Positions 9,088 through 18,831 are shown, counted from the first letter of the stretch. The stretch: DNA of 64,000 nucleotides from Pollutibacter soli (GCA_029269725.1 JARJHS010000001.1:806001-870000), one strand, 5' to 3'. Notes: generated by a model from the sequence alone, not told the origin. Translations and numbers: made by a program.

Positions 9088-9788
9088 ACCAGTTCATAAT
9101 TGAGTAACATCCCGTTGATTTCTTCGGAAGTGTTGTGCATTAAAACATCAATAATGGAAAGTGACGGCGTCCAGGCTTTGTTGAATTGCTGGTATTGTGT
9201 AAGTTTTGATTGGATAAAGAACAATTCAAGTCCTGCTTTTCTGAAATCTTCTTTGCTGTACAGGTCCGTACCGCCCATCGGATTGATATAGACTTCAGCA
9301 TTTAATTGTTTGCAGATATCAAGCACTCTTTCCTGCGCATGCAAATGATCATTCTGAAACGATTCCACTTGCAGGAATTCCGGTAATGGAATATTCAGGT
9401 AGTCAAGAACTTTCATTACAGAAATTTCAGCAAGGGTTCCGATTGTGCCAGTTGACTCATTGATCACCGCATTTATCAATGGAAAAACATCCCTGAAATT
9501 TATTGCCTTTTTATAATTCTGTTCAATTGTTTTTAACCAGGTGTTTTTCCATCTGGAAAAACTCAAAGTGTGAATTTTTGTATCCCTGATCGATCTGAAA
9601 GAACTGATCTGTTCAACAGGAACTGTAAATAAAGATGGTTCTCCGTTGACCAAAATACGATTACGGTTGATCCATCCCTGCTTAATAAACGCAACATCAT
9701 TATAAAAGACAAACTTATCGACTGCACAGATATACTGGAAATATCCGATGTAAGGAAAAAAGTATGGTTGCATGATTCCAACCTTCAT
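9084..9788 (-). CDS. WbqC-like family protein
   Basis: The N-terminus (MKVGIMQPYFFPYIGYFQY) and the segment FYNDVAFIKQGWINRNRI are hallmarks of the WbqC-like family, found in O-antigen and capsule clusters of many bacteria. The biochemical role of the family is not settled; an acyl- or amide-transfer step on sugar intermediates has been suggested by context. The protein is 234 residues, the usual length, and soluble. The gene sits 2 bp after the DegT aminotransferase and overlaps the next gene by 4 bp, which suggests these products act on the same intermediate. Confidence 0.85.
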   Translation of the reverse strand: MKVGIMQPYFFPYIGYFQYICAVDKFVFYNDVAFIKQGWINRNRILVNGEPSLFTVPVEQISSFRSIRDTKIHTLSFSRWKNTWLKTIEQNYKKAINFRDVFPLINAVINESTGTIGTLAEISVMKVLDYLNIPLPEFLQVESFQNDHLHAQERVLDICKQLNAEVYINPMGGTDLYSKEDFRKAGLELFFIQSKLTQYQQFNKAWTPSLSIIDVLMHNTSEEINGMLLNYELV

Positions 9789-9790
9789 CT

Positions 9791-10870
9791 TCAGTTCCTC
9801 CAGGATTTACGAATGATTGATGTAATTCGTTCAATCTCTTTTTCTGTCAATGAAAAATATAATGGAAGACAAAGTATGCGCCTACTGATGTCTTCTGAAA
9901 CAGGAGCAGGATTACCCTTGACAAATTTTAGTCTGTTTAGCGATGGTGCAAAATAACGGCGCGTGAACACATTTTCTACCTGGAGAGCATTGAATGTTTT
10001 CAGCAAAATTTCTTCCGTAGGAAAAATTACTGGATAGTAGGCGTAGTTGTATTCGCAGTCGGGATTGATGGTTTGGGTTTGCAAAGGTATTCCGCTCAAC
10101 TGTACATCATAGTATATCGAAAGTGCTTTCAATCTACCCAGTATCTCATCGGCATAAGGAAGATTTGCCAGGCCAAAAGCCGCATGCAGTTCAGAATTCT
10201 TTCCATTGATACCTACATCTTCAAATATTCCCGGACCATTGTGTCCGAAATTTCTATGAAATTCCATCTTCGCATTCAGGTCCGGGTTATTGGTAATTAC
10301 CGCACCACCTTCTGCAGTATTGAACAGTTTTGTAGCGTGAAAACTTGCTGTAGAAATATCTCCGGATTTAAAAACCGATTCGCCTTTGTATTTTGTTCCA
10401 AAGCAATGCGCTCCGTCATAAATCACGCGGAGACTGTGTCTGTCCGCAATTTCCTGTATCGCATCAATATCACATGAATTACCAAATACATGCGCCGGCA
10501 ATATTGCTGTGGTTTCGGGAGTGATCAGTTTTTCTATCGTCGATGGATCCATATTAAATGTAAATGGATCAATATCGGCAAATACTGGTGTACAATGTTG
10601 CCAAAGAATCGAAGATGTTGTAGCAACATAACTGAAAGGAGTGGTGATAATCTCTCCTTCCAGTTCAAGAGCCCTGATCGCAATCTGGATGGCGATTGTT
10701 CCATTTGATGTTACCAATAAATGTGGAACATCCAGCTTTTCTTTCAGTTTGGTTTCCAGTTGTACAAGCAGCGGACCATTATTGGTTAGCCAGTTATTGT
10801 CGTATACCTGTTTCACGTAACCGAAAAATTCTTCGATCGGCGGAAAAAAAGGTTTGGTTACTGTGATCAT
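9791..10870 (-). CDS. DegT/DnrJ/EryC1/StrS aminotransferase
   Basis: This 359-residue PLP-dependent enzyme of the sugar aminotransferase family would transfer an amino group to a nucleotide-linked keto-sugar. D152 in YDGAHCFG is the PLP-ring aspartate and K181 in SFHATKLFNTAEGGA is the Schiff-base lysine. The N-terminal segment NNWLTNNGPLLVQLE matches family members that make 3- or 4-amino-dideoxy sugars. It is the first gene of the tightly packed five-gene set, about 90 bp after an upstream glycosyltransferase. The nucleotide-sugar dehydratase that would supply the keto-sugar is not in the window, so it must be encoded elsewhere. Confidence 0.92.
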   Translation of the reverse strand: MITVTKPFFPPIEEFFGYVKQVYDNNWLTNNGPLLVQLETKLKEKLDVPHLLVTSNGTIAIQIAIRALELEGEIITTPFSYVATTSSILWQHCTPVFADIDPFTFNMDPSTIEKLITPETTAILPAHVFGNSCDIDAIQEIADRHSLRVIYDGAHCFGTKYKGESVFKSGDISTASFHATKLFNTAEGGAVITNNPDLNAKMEFHRNFGHNGPGIFEDVGINGKNSELHAAFGLANLPYADEILGRLKALSIYYDVQLSGIPLQTQTINPDCEYNYAYYPVIFPTEEILLKTFNALQVENVFTRRYFAPSLNRLKFVKGNPAPVSEDISRRILCLPLYFSLTEKEIERITSIIRKSWRN

Positions 10871-10960
10871 ATTTTCAAATCTAAGGTATTGGTGAATGCA
10901 GTAATTCAGTACAAATCGACTGTCGCTGGCAATGATACGCTCTTTTGTTGTGGCGTTGCA

Positions 10961-11929
10961 TCATCTCATGATGCCCATGAATTTTTTGATCTGCTGCATG
11001 TCCTGATCTGTTGTCTGCTCCATTGGCAGCAAAAACTGCCATTTATTTCGTTGTCGTTTCTTTTTTATTTCACTTTTAGTCAGCCATATTCTGAATGGAG
11101 TAACCAGGTTCAGTCTCCACCTATTCAGAGGCCGGTGAGTTGTTTTCTGCCGCATACTGATCGCCTCAGCATACTTATCTATTATATCCATCGAAGATTG
11201 AATTCCCTTTATTACCGCATTCCGGTAATCTTCAGTAAGGCGGTGCGGAGGAATATAATGGTCGAAGTGCAGCTGTTCATCATAGAAAAGCCTGTAACCT
11301 TTAGCCACCAACCGGATGCAGTATTCGCCATCTTCTCCGGCCGACAGTGTTGATTCTTTTCTTCCTGTCAGCAGGGACGGAAAGCCCTCATACATCTCAT
11401 GAAAAAGCCTGGTTTTAGAACCGAGTCCCGCACCCCAGAGATACCCCCGTACTGTAACATCCCCTGTATGCTTCCCCTGTTTTCCGACAGCATAATCACC
11501 TGCAGTGCTCCAGAACCATGAAGGAATTTCTTTTTCGGATATGGGATCACTCTGTCCGCCGACTGCACCAATTTTATCATCTGAATTGAGTCGCTGATAC
11601 ATCTTTTCAACATAATCCGCAGCTAACCTGTTGTCATCATCGCAGATAATAAAATTGCTGAAACTGATCTTTGAAACACCGAGCGTCAGCGCGTGAATCT
11701 TTCCGGTTTTGCGTTCAGTGGCTGTCCTGAACGCGACACCTCGTTCGTGAAAAATATTTCTGAAGCTGTCAATCAGCTGCCCGGTATGATCTGTTGAGGC
11801 ATTGTCAACAACAATTACTTCCCATGAAATTGGTGCAGAAAATTTCTGATCAGCCAGGTGTTCCAGGGTTTTTTCAATCCTGGCTGCCCCATTATAAGTA
11901 CAGACTATTACAGCAATTCCATCCTGCAT
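10961..11929 (-). CDS. Glycosyltransferase family 2
   Basis: This 322-residue GT2 protein starts with MQDGIAVIVCTYNGAARIEKT. It has the nucleotide-binding VDNASTDHT segment, a DDD metal-binding motif at residues 97-99 (ICDDDN) and a later ED motif at 199-200 (SAGEDGEYCIRL) in the position of the catalytic base. The C-terminal 50 residues are basic, which may help peripheral membrane contact. It reads in the same direction as the aminotransferase operon, with a 90-bp gap, so co-transcription is possible. Its 5' end faces the divergent glycosyltransferase at 12007 across 77 bp, which must hold both promoters. Sugar donor and acceptor are unknown. Confidence 0.88.
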   Translation of the reverse strand: MQDGIAVIVCTYNGAARIEKTLEHLADQKFSAPISWEVIVVDNASTDHTGQLIDSFRNIFHERGVAFRTATERKTGKIHALTLGVSKISFSNFIICDDDNRLAADYVEKMYQRLNSDDKIGAVGGQSDPISEKEIPSWFWSTAGDYAVGKQGKHTGDVTVRGYLWGAGLGSKTRLFHEMYEGFPSLLTGRKESTLSAGEDGEYCIRLVAKGYRLFYDEQLHFDHYIPPHRLTEDYRNAVIKGIQSSMDIIDKYAEAISMRQKTTHRPLNRWRLNLVTPFRIWLTKSEIKKKRQRNKWQFLLPMEQTTDQDMQQIKKFMGIMR

Positions 11930-12006
11930 TCCGTAAAATTAAAACAAGAACAGATGCCGAGTTGTGAAAGTCATTAACAGATTGTTGAAATGAACTGAAC
12001 TGCGTT

Positions 12007-12771
12007 ATGAAACGTATTTTTGCACGCGCAACAATGGCACATCAGTATCAACCTGCGGTTAGTATTATCATTGCAACTTACAATTCGGCGGAACTTCTGC
12101 CTGAGTGTTTTGCCTCTATTGCATCTCAAACATTCCGGTCAATCGAAATTGTAATAGTTGATGGTGGAAGCACAGACGATACGGAAAAACTCGTGCGCAA
12201 TTTCACCTCTTTCCCTGTCATTTTTCACCAGGAAAAAGATAGAGGTATTTACGATGCATTGAACCGGGGTACAAAACTGGCCAATGGCCGCTGGTTTTAT
12301 TTTATGGGAAGTGATGATTTACTGTTGCCGGGTTTCAGTCAGCTTGCAAAGCAAATGAGAGATCCTAAAACCATTTATTATGGCGATAGCGAACCTTTTC
12401 ATCGGTTACCCGGACCCGTTAATTTCATATTGCTGATCGGAAAATTCTCCAAATACCGCCTTGCAAAACATTGCATGAATCACCAGGTGATTCTCTATCC
12501 TGCCGGTATTTTTAAAAAATATCAGTATGAACTGAAATATAAAGTATCCGCAGATTATGCTTTGAATATAAGGGCCTGGGGTGATCAGGATTTCAGAAGA
12601 AAGTATGTGCCCTTACTGATTGCACGGTACAACGTAACCGGATTTTCTTCTGTCAATTCAGATTCTTTATTTGAAAAGGACAAACCGGATATCATCAAAG
12701 AAAGTATGGGCCTCGGTATGTACCTGAGGTATCGTTTTAAAATGATAAAGAAAAAAATCCTGCGCAATTGA
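12007..12771 (+). CDS. Glycosyltransferase family 2 (WcaA-like)
   Basis: This 254-residue short GT2 protein carries SIIIATYNSAELLPECF, VDGGSTDDTE and the metal-binding SDD at residues 102-104 (MGSDDLLLPG). The VDGGSTDDT and DRGIYDALNRG segments match the WcaA-like subgroup common in colanic-acid and O-antigen clusters. The first nine residues are basic and poorly matched to the family, so the ATG at 12034 (MAHQYQPAVSII) is an alternative start. The next gene begins 1 bp after its stop, implying a two-gene transcript. Confidence 0.88.
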   Translation: MKRIFARATMAHQYQPAVSIIIATYNSAELLPECFASIASQTFRSIEIVIVDGGSTDDTEKLVRNFTSFPVIFHQEKDRGIYDALNRGTKLANGRWFYFMGSDDLLLPGFSQLAKQMRDPKTIYYGDSEPFHRLPGPVNFILLIGKFSKYRLAKHCMNHQVILYPAGIFKKYQYELKYKVSADYALNIRAWGDQDFRRKYVPLLIARYNVTGFSSVNSDSLFEKDKPDIIKESMGLGMYLRYRFKMIKKKILRN

Positions 12772-12772
12772 T

Positions 12773-13894
12773 ATGAGTGACTATATCAGCAGTATTGATG
12801 TTGTGATTCCGTCGTTTCGAATGAACCCGGAATATATACTTCCGATGCTGGCCATGGATATTCCTCCCCAGGTGAAGACTACATTTATACTTGTTAAAGA
12901 TCAACCGGGGCCCGTTCCCGACTCGATAAGGTATGCCAGGGGAAATTTTGAACTGGTAGTTCTTGTGAATGACCGGAATCTTGGATCTGCCGCTACGCGT
13001 AACCGTGGTATGGAAGCCGGTCATGGAGACTGGGTGCTTTTTCTCGACGATGACATCCGGGTGGAAAAAAACCTGCTCAGTATTTATATGGACGCTGCAC
13101 TGAACCAGCCGGAAGAAATTGGGTTTATCGGTCTGATCGAATTGCCGCCGGCTCCCACTGCATTTGCTGCTGCCCAGTTAGCGAGTGGTGCCGTTGATAT
13201 TTTCTTTATTTCGAAACACAAAACTTCTTTTGCATGGGCAGCAACTGCAAGTTTCATGGTCAGAAGGTCGGCAGTAAAAAATATCCGTTACTCAACAATC
13301 ATTCCCAAGACCGGCGGTGGCGAAGATGTAGATTTTTGTTTTAAAATCCGCGAAAATAATGGCTTCAAAAATTTCAAAACATTACCCGAAGCAAAAGCCT
13401 GGCATCCCTGGTGGAACGATGGGAAACCGGATCTGTATAAACCCTTCCGTTATGGGATTGGCAACAGTTGGCTTGTTCAGCTCAATCCTAAAAATACTTA
13501 CCGCGATTTTTTTAACACGCCAGAAACGATTCTAATAATACTCATTGCCCTGTGCCTTTCAATTATAATCAAACCATCTTGGGTACCCGTTATTTTGTTG
13601 TTCACTGCCATGTCGATCATCATTGAATTTCTAGCCAACCTGGCACAGGTTCAAAAACGACAACCTGGTGCATCACTCGCCGTCATCTTGTACACAACAC
13701 TCATGCGACTGGCGCAGGAAACCGGTGTGGTATGGGGAAAAATAAAACGAGGCAGATTTGATCAGCTTGGCCTGCGTTTTCACTATGATGGAGCCATAAA
13801 CAAATCAGGTTTTTACAAGACGAATACCTATCGGATTGTGAAGTGGATCTTGTATCCGCTCGCGATGCTGGCAGCCATTTACGTTCAACGTTAA
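12773..13894 (+). CDS. Membrane-associated glycosyltransferase family 2
   Basis: This 373-residue protein has a GT2 domain in the first 230 residues (VVIPSFR, AATRNRGME, FLDDDIRVE with DDD at 92-94). A GGGEDVDFCFKI motif follows around residue 180. The C-terminal part has hydrophobic segments at about 245-265, 268-290 and 350-370, so it is probably anchored in the inner membrane. It directly follows the previous glycosyltransferase. The final residues YVQR and the TAA stop are encoded within a heptamer repeat tract, so the natural C-terminus may have been altered by repeat insertion. Confidence 0.87.
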   Translation: MSDYISSIDVVIPSFRMNPEYILPMLAMDIPPQVKTTFILVKDQPGPVPDSIRYARGNFELVVLVNDRNLGSAATRNRGMEAGHGDWVLFLDDDIRVEKNLLSIYMDAALNQPEEIGFIGLIELPPAPTAFAAAQLASGAVDIFFISKHKTSFAWAATASFMVRRSAVKNIRYSTIIPKTGGGEDVDFCFKIRENNGFKNFKTLPEAKAWHPWWNDGKPDLYKPFRYGIGNSWLVQLNPKNTYRDFFNTPETILIILIALCLSIIIKPSWVPVILLFTAMSIIIEFLANLAQVQKRQPGASLAVILYTTLMRLAQETGVVWGKIKRGRFDQLGLRFHYDGAINKSGFYKTNTYRIVKWILYPLAMLAAIYVQR

Positions 13895-13914
13895 AAGTGG
13901 AACGTAAAACGCCG
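13880..13914. repeat. AACGTTN heptamer tract at 3' end of glycosyltransferase gene
   Basis: Five units in exact 7-bp phase: TACGTTC, AACGTTA, AAAGTGG, AACGTAA, AACGCCG. The first two units encode the last residues and TAA stop (13892-13894) of the upstream gene. The tract ends in AACGC, a boundary seen in most of the other tracts. Confidence 0.75.
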
Positions 13915-14005
13915 ACGTATAGCGATAGAAGAGTTGCTGAAAAAAGGCAAACGTTAAAACAGAATGCGCTAAGTATCTAGAAAACAAACTGCGTCATAAG
14001 AAGCC

Positions 14006-14040
14006 AACGTTTAACGTTCAACGTTATACGTTTTACGTTC
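14006..14040. repeat. AACGTTN heptamer tract next to a stop codon
   Basis: Five exact heptamers: AACGTTT, AACGTTC, AACGTTA, TACGTTT, TACGTTC. The minus-strand glycosyltransferase gene stops (TAG) at 14044-14046, three bases beyond. With the tract at 13880 it brackets the 149-bp gap between two convergent genes. Confidence 0.78.
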
Positions 14041-14043
14041 AAT

Positions 14044-14838
14044 CTACACCTGCGCCAGTCCATTCTCCGCCATCGTTCTCCTCAGCTGAAGCGTCTTAAA
14101 AAACATTCCCTGGTTCTTTTCCAGAGAATATCGTGAATGACATCCATGCTGAAGATGATAACAAACAGCAGCGAGCTTTAATCTCTTTTTATAAATGCCT
14201 TTGTTGATCAGTCTTGCAGCAAACTCATCGTCTTCCCATCCCCAGCCGTCGAAGGCATTGTCGTATCCGTTTACTGATACAAAGTCTTCGCGCCAGTAAG
14301 CAATATTGCATGCCTTAATATTCTGTGGCTGATCCCCGGCGGAGCGCATCAGAAAGGAAAGAGCGGGAACGCGCATCGCGTTGAATCGATTGTGGATATC
14401 CGAACTCAAAAAGTGTAGCGGTTGCTCCTTACCTCTCAAAAGATTTCTTGTAAGGTCATCACCGAGAAGTGCGCGACATCCCTGCACAAAACGATTTTCT
14501 TCCGCATTGCGCAAATGATCTTCAATAAATTTCCTGTGTAGGATGATGTCTCCATCGATCTGGATGATGTAGTCCGCCGTTGCTTTTTTCATCACCTTAT
14601 TTAAGATGATGGATTTGCGAAAACCGCGATCCTCCTGCCATTCGTAGTGTATGGGAATGTTTGCCTTTCTGCTGAACTGTTCAATAACCTCCCATGTTTT
14701 TTCATTGGAACCGTCATCGCCAATTAAGATTTCATCAGGTAGCCGTGTTTGTTTCAATACACTTTCCAGAACCAGATTCAATGCCTGAGGCCAATTGTAC
14801 GTCGCTAATAATAATCCGACCGTTTTTCTTTTTGTCAT
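14044..14838 (-). CDS. Glycosyltransferase, GT2 N-terminus with GT7C-like C-terminus
   Basis: This 264-residue protein combines a GT2 start (VGLLLATYNWPQALNLVLES, IGDDGSNEKT) and a DGD metal motif at residues 95-97 with a GWGWEDDEFAARL motif around residue 205. The latter is the signature of the C-terminal galactosyltransferase region found in chondroitin-synthase-like and K-antigen glycosyltransferases. It probably adds a hexose or N-acetylhexosamine to a surface glycan. It lies 47 bp downstream of the ABC exporter gene in the same direction, which suggests one transcript. Its stop is flanked by heptamer repeats. Confidence 0.88.
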   Translation of the reverse strand: MTKRKTVGLLLATYNWPQALNLVLESVLKQTRLPDEILIGDDGSNEKTWEVIEQFSRKANIPIHYEWQEDRGFRKSIILNKVMKKATADYIIQIDGDIILHRKFIEDHLRNAEENRFVQGCRALLGDDLTRNLLRGKEQPLHFLSSDIHNRFNAMRVPALSFLMRSAGDQPQNIKACNIAYWREDFVSVNGYDNAFDGWGWEDDEFAARLINKGIYKKRLKLAAVCYHLQHGCHSRYSLEKNQGMFFKTLQLRRTMAENGLAQV

Positions 14839-14885
14839 AAAGGTGTATTTCCATTGGCGGCCGCATTCGTTCTTTAAAATTGGAA

Positions 14886-16712
14886 TTAAACCGGGGCTGT
14901 ACTGAAAGCCTGCATTTCTGTTAGCCGTCTGAATAGCCCCTGTCTTTCGATCAGTTCGAGGTAAGTACCCCTTTCCGCGATTCTTCCGTTTTCAATTACT
15001 ACAATTTCGTCCGCGTGTTGAATTGTACTCAGCCTATGAGCTATAATCAGACTGGTTCGTTGCTTCATTAAATTATTCAGTGCTTCCTGCACTATTTTTT
15101 CTGATTCAGTATCCAGTGCTGACGTAGCTTCATCCAGTAACATTACAGGTGGATTATTGAGTACAGCACGAGCAATGCAAATTCTTTGCCGCTGTCCTCC
15201 AGACAACTTCACTCCCCTATCACCAATATTTGTTTCATAACCATTGGCAGTGGAAAGGATGAAATCGTGGGCATTGGCAATCTTCGCCGCTTGAATTACC
15301 TGATCAATTGAAATGCCAGATTGTCCAAAAGCGATGTTATTGTAGATAGAATCATTAAAAAGAATTGAATCCTGGCTCACTATACCCATCATCGAACGTA
15401 AAGACCGCAAACTGTAATCCTGGATATCTGTACCATCAACACGTATTTTCCCTTCGTATGGTTGAATGAAGCGCGGAATCATATCCATCAATGTTGATTT
15501 ACCTCCACCAGAAGGACCTACCAGCGCAATCGTTTTACCCTTCGGAATTTCAAGATTGATGTTGTTTAGAACTATTCTTTCATTGTATCTGAATGAGACA
15601 TTCTCAAATTTAATTGACTCGTTGAATGAGGTAAGTTCACGTGCACCAGGCTTATCCCTGATCACAGGTTTTTCATCAATCAAACCCAAAACACGTTCCC
15701 CTGCAGCCAGGCCGGAGTGAATATTACTGAATGAATCAGTGATTGCTTTTGCCGGACGCATCACCTGCGAGAAGATGGCAATGTATGCTATGAAACTCGC
15801 TGCATTCAATCCTTCGTTACCGCCGAGGATAAGCCACCCTCCATACAATACAATTCCTCCTACCATCAATACCCCCAGCGATTCCGACACAGGCGAAGCC
15901 AGCTGCTGACGCCTGGCCATCGATTTTACAATACGGGAATACTTTTCATTTTCATCGTCGAATCGTTTGGTGATAAAGTCTTTGGCATTGAAAGCCTTGA
16001 TCACCCTGATGCCATTCAACGCTTCATCCAGGTAACTGATCATCGTACCATAACTGATATGCGCATCCGCAGCGTCACGCTTCAATCTTTTTACAATCCT
16101 GGCGATTACCAAACCTGCAATCGGAATGATCAGCATTGACATCAATGTCAGTTTGTATGAGATTACGAACAGGACAACGAGATAGGCGATCAGTGTTAAA
16201 GGTTCCTTAAATATCACCTGAAGGGTACCTGTAACCGAGAACTGCACCACCTGCACATCAGATGCAACTTTGGAAATGATATCTCCCTTTCGTTCATTAT
16301 TGAAGTATCCGATGTCCAGATTCATAACGTGGTCAAAAACTGATTTCCTTAAATTAAGCAGGGTCTGTATCCTGAGATTTTCCATGGTTCGCTGCGATAA
16401 ATAGCGAAAGAAGTTGCCAAGAAAAACCGACAGAATGATCACACCGCATACAATCATCAGGGTTTTATAGATCCCAAAATGCTGGTTGGCAAGCGAAGCG
16501 TAGTAGTTGAACTGGTTGAAAATGTCGAAAAAACCCGAAGGCTTTTTTACGACCTGGCTTTTTTCCGGATTGAAAAGCGTATTCAGTAATGGTGCTACCA
16601 ATGCAAGATTCAGGGTACCAAATATTACTGAAAGGATTGTAAACAGAATATAAGGTATGGCATATCTGCCCAATGGTTTTGCAAAAGAAAGCAGGCGAAA
16701 ATAGGTCTTCAT
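14886..16712 (-). CDS. ABC transporter, fused permease/ATPase (MsbA-like)
   Basis: This 608-residue half-transporter has an N-terminal exporter-type membrane domain with about six helices (to about residue 330). The C-terminal ATPase domain shows Walker A GPSGGGKST, signature LSGGQRQRICIARA, Walker B VMLLDEATSALD and an H-loop (IIAHRLST). The architecture is that of MsbA and related lipid or polysaccharide flippases, which work as homodimers in the inner membrane. Location beside glycosyltransferases suggests export of a lipid-linked glycan or lipid A. A multidrug role cannot be excluded by sequence. Confidence 0.92.
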   Translation of the reverse strand: MKTYFRLLSFAKPLGRYAIPYILFTILSVIFGTLNLALVAPLLNTLFNPEKSQVVKKPSGFFDIFNQFNYYASLANQHFGIYKTLMIVCGVIILSVFLGNFFRYLSQRTMENLRIQTLLNLRKSVFDHVMNLDIGYFNNERKGDIISKVASDVQVVQFSVTGTLQVIFKEPLTLIAYLVVLFVISYKLTLMSMLIIPIAGLVIARIVKRLKRDAADAHISYGTMISYLDEALNGIRVIKAFNAKDFITKRFDDENEKYSRIVKSMARRQQLASPVSESLGVLMVGGIVLYGGWLILGGNEGLNAASFIAYIAIFSQVMRPAKAITDSFSNIHSGLAAGERVLGLIDEKPVIRDKPGARELTSFNESIKFENVSFRYNERIVLNNINLEIPKGKTIALVGPSGGGKSTLMDMIPRFIQPYEGKIRVDGTDIQDYSLRSLRSMMGIVSQDSILFNDSIYNNIAFGQSGISIDQVIQAAKIANAHDFILSTANGYETNIGDRGVKLSGGQRQRICIARAVLNNPPVMLLDEATSALDTESEKIVQEALNNLMKQRTSLIIAHRLSTIQHADEIVVIENGRIAERGTYLELIERQGLFRRLTEMQAFSTAPV

Positions 16713-16798
16713 ATCAGTGTAAAACTGTGCAAGTTACAGATTTCACTACGATTGCACTGAACGGCACAGCTGTTGTTGGATAAGCGGTTGTTAAAAAC

Positions 16799-18436
16799 CT
16801 ACTGATCAGAACCTGGTTTCACTGTTGGGTATTTTATGCCCAATTGTTCCATGTATGTTTTATACCTGGAGGGATCGTAATAATATTTTTTCATCTCCGG
16901 TCTGTACTCTTCCATGATTTTCCTGTTCAAACCATTGGCCGGTTTGTCTTTTTCAGAAATGATGGGTTCGTATTTTGTCATTTTCGTTTGTACGTTAACG
17001 AAATAAGCTTTTGCGGAATCCAGCAGCACAGGATTAATAAAAAGATCCAGTAAAGTCATCGCTTCAGCCTTTGCTCCGGAGATCACACCTTTATAGGCAA
17101 TAGGCGTTGCCATGGTGATGGCATTTGCCCAATGATGCCCCGGAAGATTGGGTACATTGGATGGATAATACAGAGAGACAGTTGGTATATTCCAGGAAAT
17201 ATCTCCGATGTCATCCGAGCCGCCCATCAGGTTAAAGCTTGGATCTCTGGGTAAAAACAGTGGAGATAATTGTGTTGGTAACCCTGGAAAGCTATCTGTT
17301 GGTGCTCCCGACCGCACTTCTTTCTGAATAGCAACGGCAAGTGTCTGATCTTCCCTGCTCCATACGGGGAGGCCTACCTGCTTTATGTTCTCATACATTG
17401 CTTCCGCCATCGGCTGGTTGAAATGTGTCGGCCAGGCGCTGCCCAGCACCTGGTATGTCATTGTTGTTCCCGTCATCGCTGCAGATGATTCAGCGATTTT
17501 AATACAATCCCTGAAGTTTTGCATGATTTTGGGATAAGTACGTTCCCTGATAAAATACCAGACCGATGCTTCTGATGGTACTACATTCGGCTGATCACCC
17601 CCATCCGTGATTACATAATGAGAACGCTGGGTGGGCTCCATATGTTCCCGATGAAAGTTCCATCCCGTATTCATAAGCTCAACAGCATCCAGTGCACTCT
17701 TTCCGCGCCAGGGTGCTCCCGCTGCATGCGCTGCCTGACCTTTGAAAGTAAATTTTACAGAGACCAGACCCGTATAACCATTGTCGCCATAGCCCGTCGC
17801 GAGATTACTTCCAACATGGGTAAAAATACAGGCGTTGACATCTTTGAAATATCCATCCCGGATATAATAAGCTTTGGTTCCCAACTGTTCTTCGGCAACT
17901 CCAGGCCATAACATAAGCGTTCCCGGAATCTTTTCCCTTTCCATTATTTTTTTCAATGCAAGGGCAGAAAGAATATTCAGCGGCAGACCGGAATTATGGC
18001 CTTCCCCATGCCCTGGTGCACCTTGTATAATCGGATCATGATAAGCTACCCCTGGCTTTTGAGAAGCTTTCGGAATACAATCGATATCACTTCCAATGGC
18101 GATGACAGGCTTTCCGTTGCCCCATTTCGCTATCCATGCAGTTGGTATTCCATTAATACTTGAATCTATGGTAAACCCATTTTCCCGAAGAATCTTTTTA
18201 AGATAAGCCGAAGTTTCAAATTCCTGGAACCCTAGTTCAGCAAAGCTGAAAATCATGTCCACCATCTCCTGGGCCATCTTTTGCTTACCATCAATTTCCT
18301 TCACCAATTCTGCTTTCCAGGCTGCTGGAGAAGCGGCCATTTTCTTTGATTTTTGTGCAACGGCAGCAACAAACGGCGCTATAACAAATAAAGAACAAAA
18401 CAACGGCTTGCGTAAGGAATAGTATTTCACTTTCAT
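16799..18436 (-). CDS. Secreted M20-family amidohydrolase (AbgB-like)
   Basis: This 545-residue protein has an N-terminal signal peptide (about residues 8-28, ending VAAVAQ), so it is periplasmic or secreted. The body matches M20 metallohydrolases of the AbgB/aminobenzoyl-glutamate type: GSDIDCIP and HGEGHNSGLP carry metal ligands, and PGVAEEQLGTKAYYI holds the catalytic-type glutamates. A dimerisation lid is suggested by FKGQAAHAAGAPWRGKSALDA. It is longer than cytosolic AbgB (about 480) because of the leader and a basic C-terminal tail. It probably hydrolyses an N-acyl amino acid or dipeptide-like amide. Neighbours give no substrate clue. Confidence 0.87.
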   Translation of the reverse strand: MKVKYYSLRKPLFCSLFVIAPFVAAVAQKSKKMAASPAAWKAELVKEIDGKQKMAQEMVDMIFSFAELGFQEFETSAYLKKILRENGFTIDSSINGIPTAWIAKWGNGKPVIAIGSDIDCIPKASQKPGVAYHDPIIQGAPGHGEGHNSGLPLNILSALALKKIMEREKIPGTLMLWPGVAEEQLGTKAYYIRDGYFKDVNACIFTHVGSNLATGYGDNGYTGLVSVKFTFKGQAAHAAGAPWRGKSALDAVELMNTGWNFHREHMEPTQRSHYVITDGGDQPNVVPSEASVWYFIRERTYPKIMQNFRDCIKIAESSAAMTGTTMTYQVLGSAWPTHFNQPMAEAMYENIKQVGLPVWSREDQTLAVAIQKEVRSGAPTDSFPGLPTQLSPLFLPRDPSFNLMGGSDDIGDISWNIPTVSLYYPSNVPNLPGHHWANAITMATPIAYKGVISGAKAEAMTLLDLFINPVLLDSAKAYFVNVQTKMTKYEPIISEKDKPANGLNRKIMEEYRPEMKKYYYDPSRYKTYMEQLGIKYPTVKPGSDQ

Positions 18437-18831
18437 TTAGCTTAATATGAAAAAAACGTGAACAGAATCCAATCGGAGCCGGGTACAGATATCAAAGTTT
18501 AAGCGGGGTCGATCTATCGGAAAAGAGATGACAAGCGGATAAGCTAATGTAAGGAATAAAGTTTAATGCGTACAACTGACCTGAAAAGTAAGCGGTTTCG
18601 AATGCAGGAAGTGGAGATCAGCGCCCGGTTGCTAACGTGACCGGATAGTTGATGCCCCTGGTTTTGAGAATCATAGTTAAGATGATCGGCAAATTGTAAT
18701 AAGTCAACTCAGCAACATATGAAAGTCGCATGTTGGCATAGCACTCGATCCGATAGATTCTGCCAGCACTACAGGCAAGCGTGGTCCATCAAAGTGCTAA
18801 AAGGAAATAAAAAGGTTAACTTAGTTGTGAC
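18437..18831. other. Intergenic region between divergent amidohydrolase and AraC genes
   Basis: These 395 bases lie between divergent starts. No ORF or RNA gene is apparent. CAACAT at about 18714 and ATGTTG at about 18731 form a short inverted repeat that could be an operator for the neighbouring AraC-type protein, but six bases is weak. No clear TAnnTTTG box was found. Confidence 0.4.
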
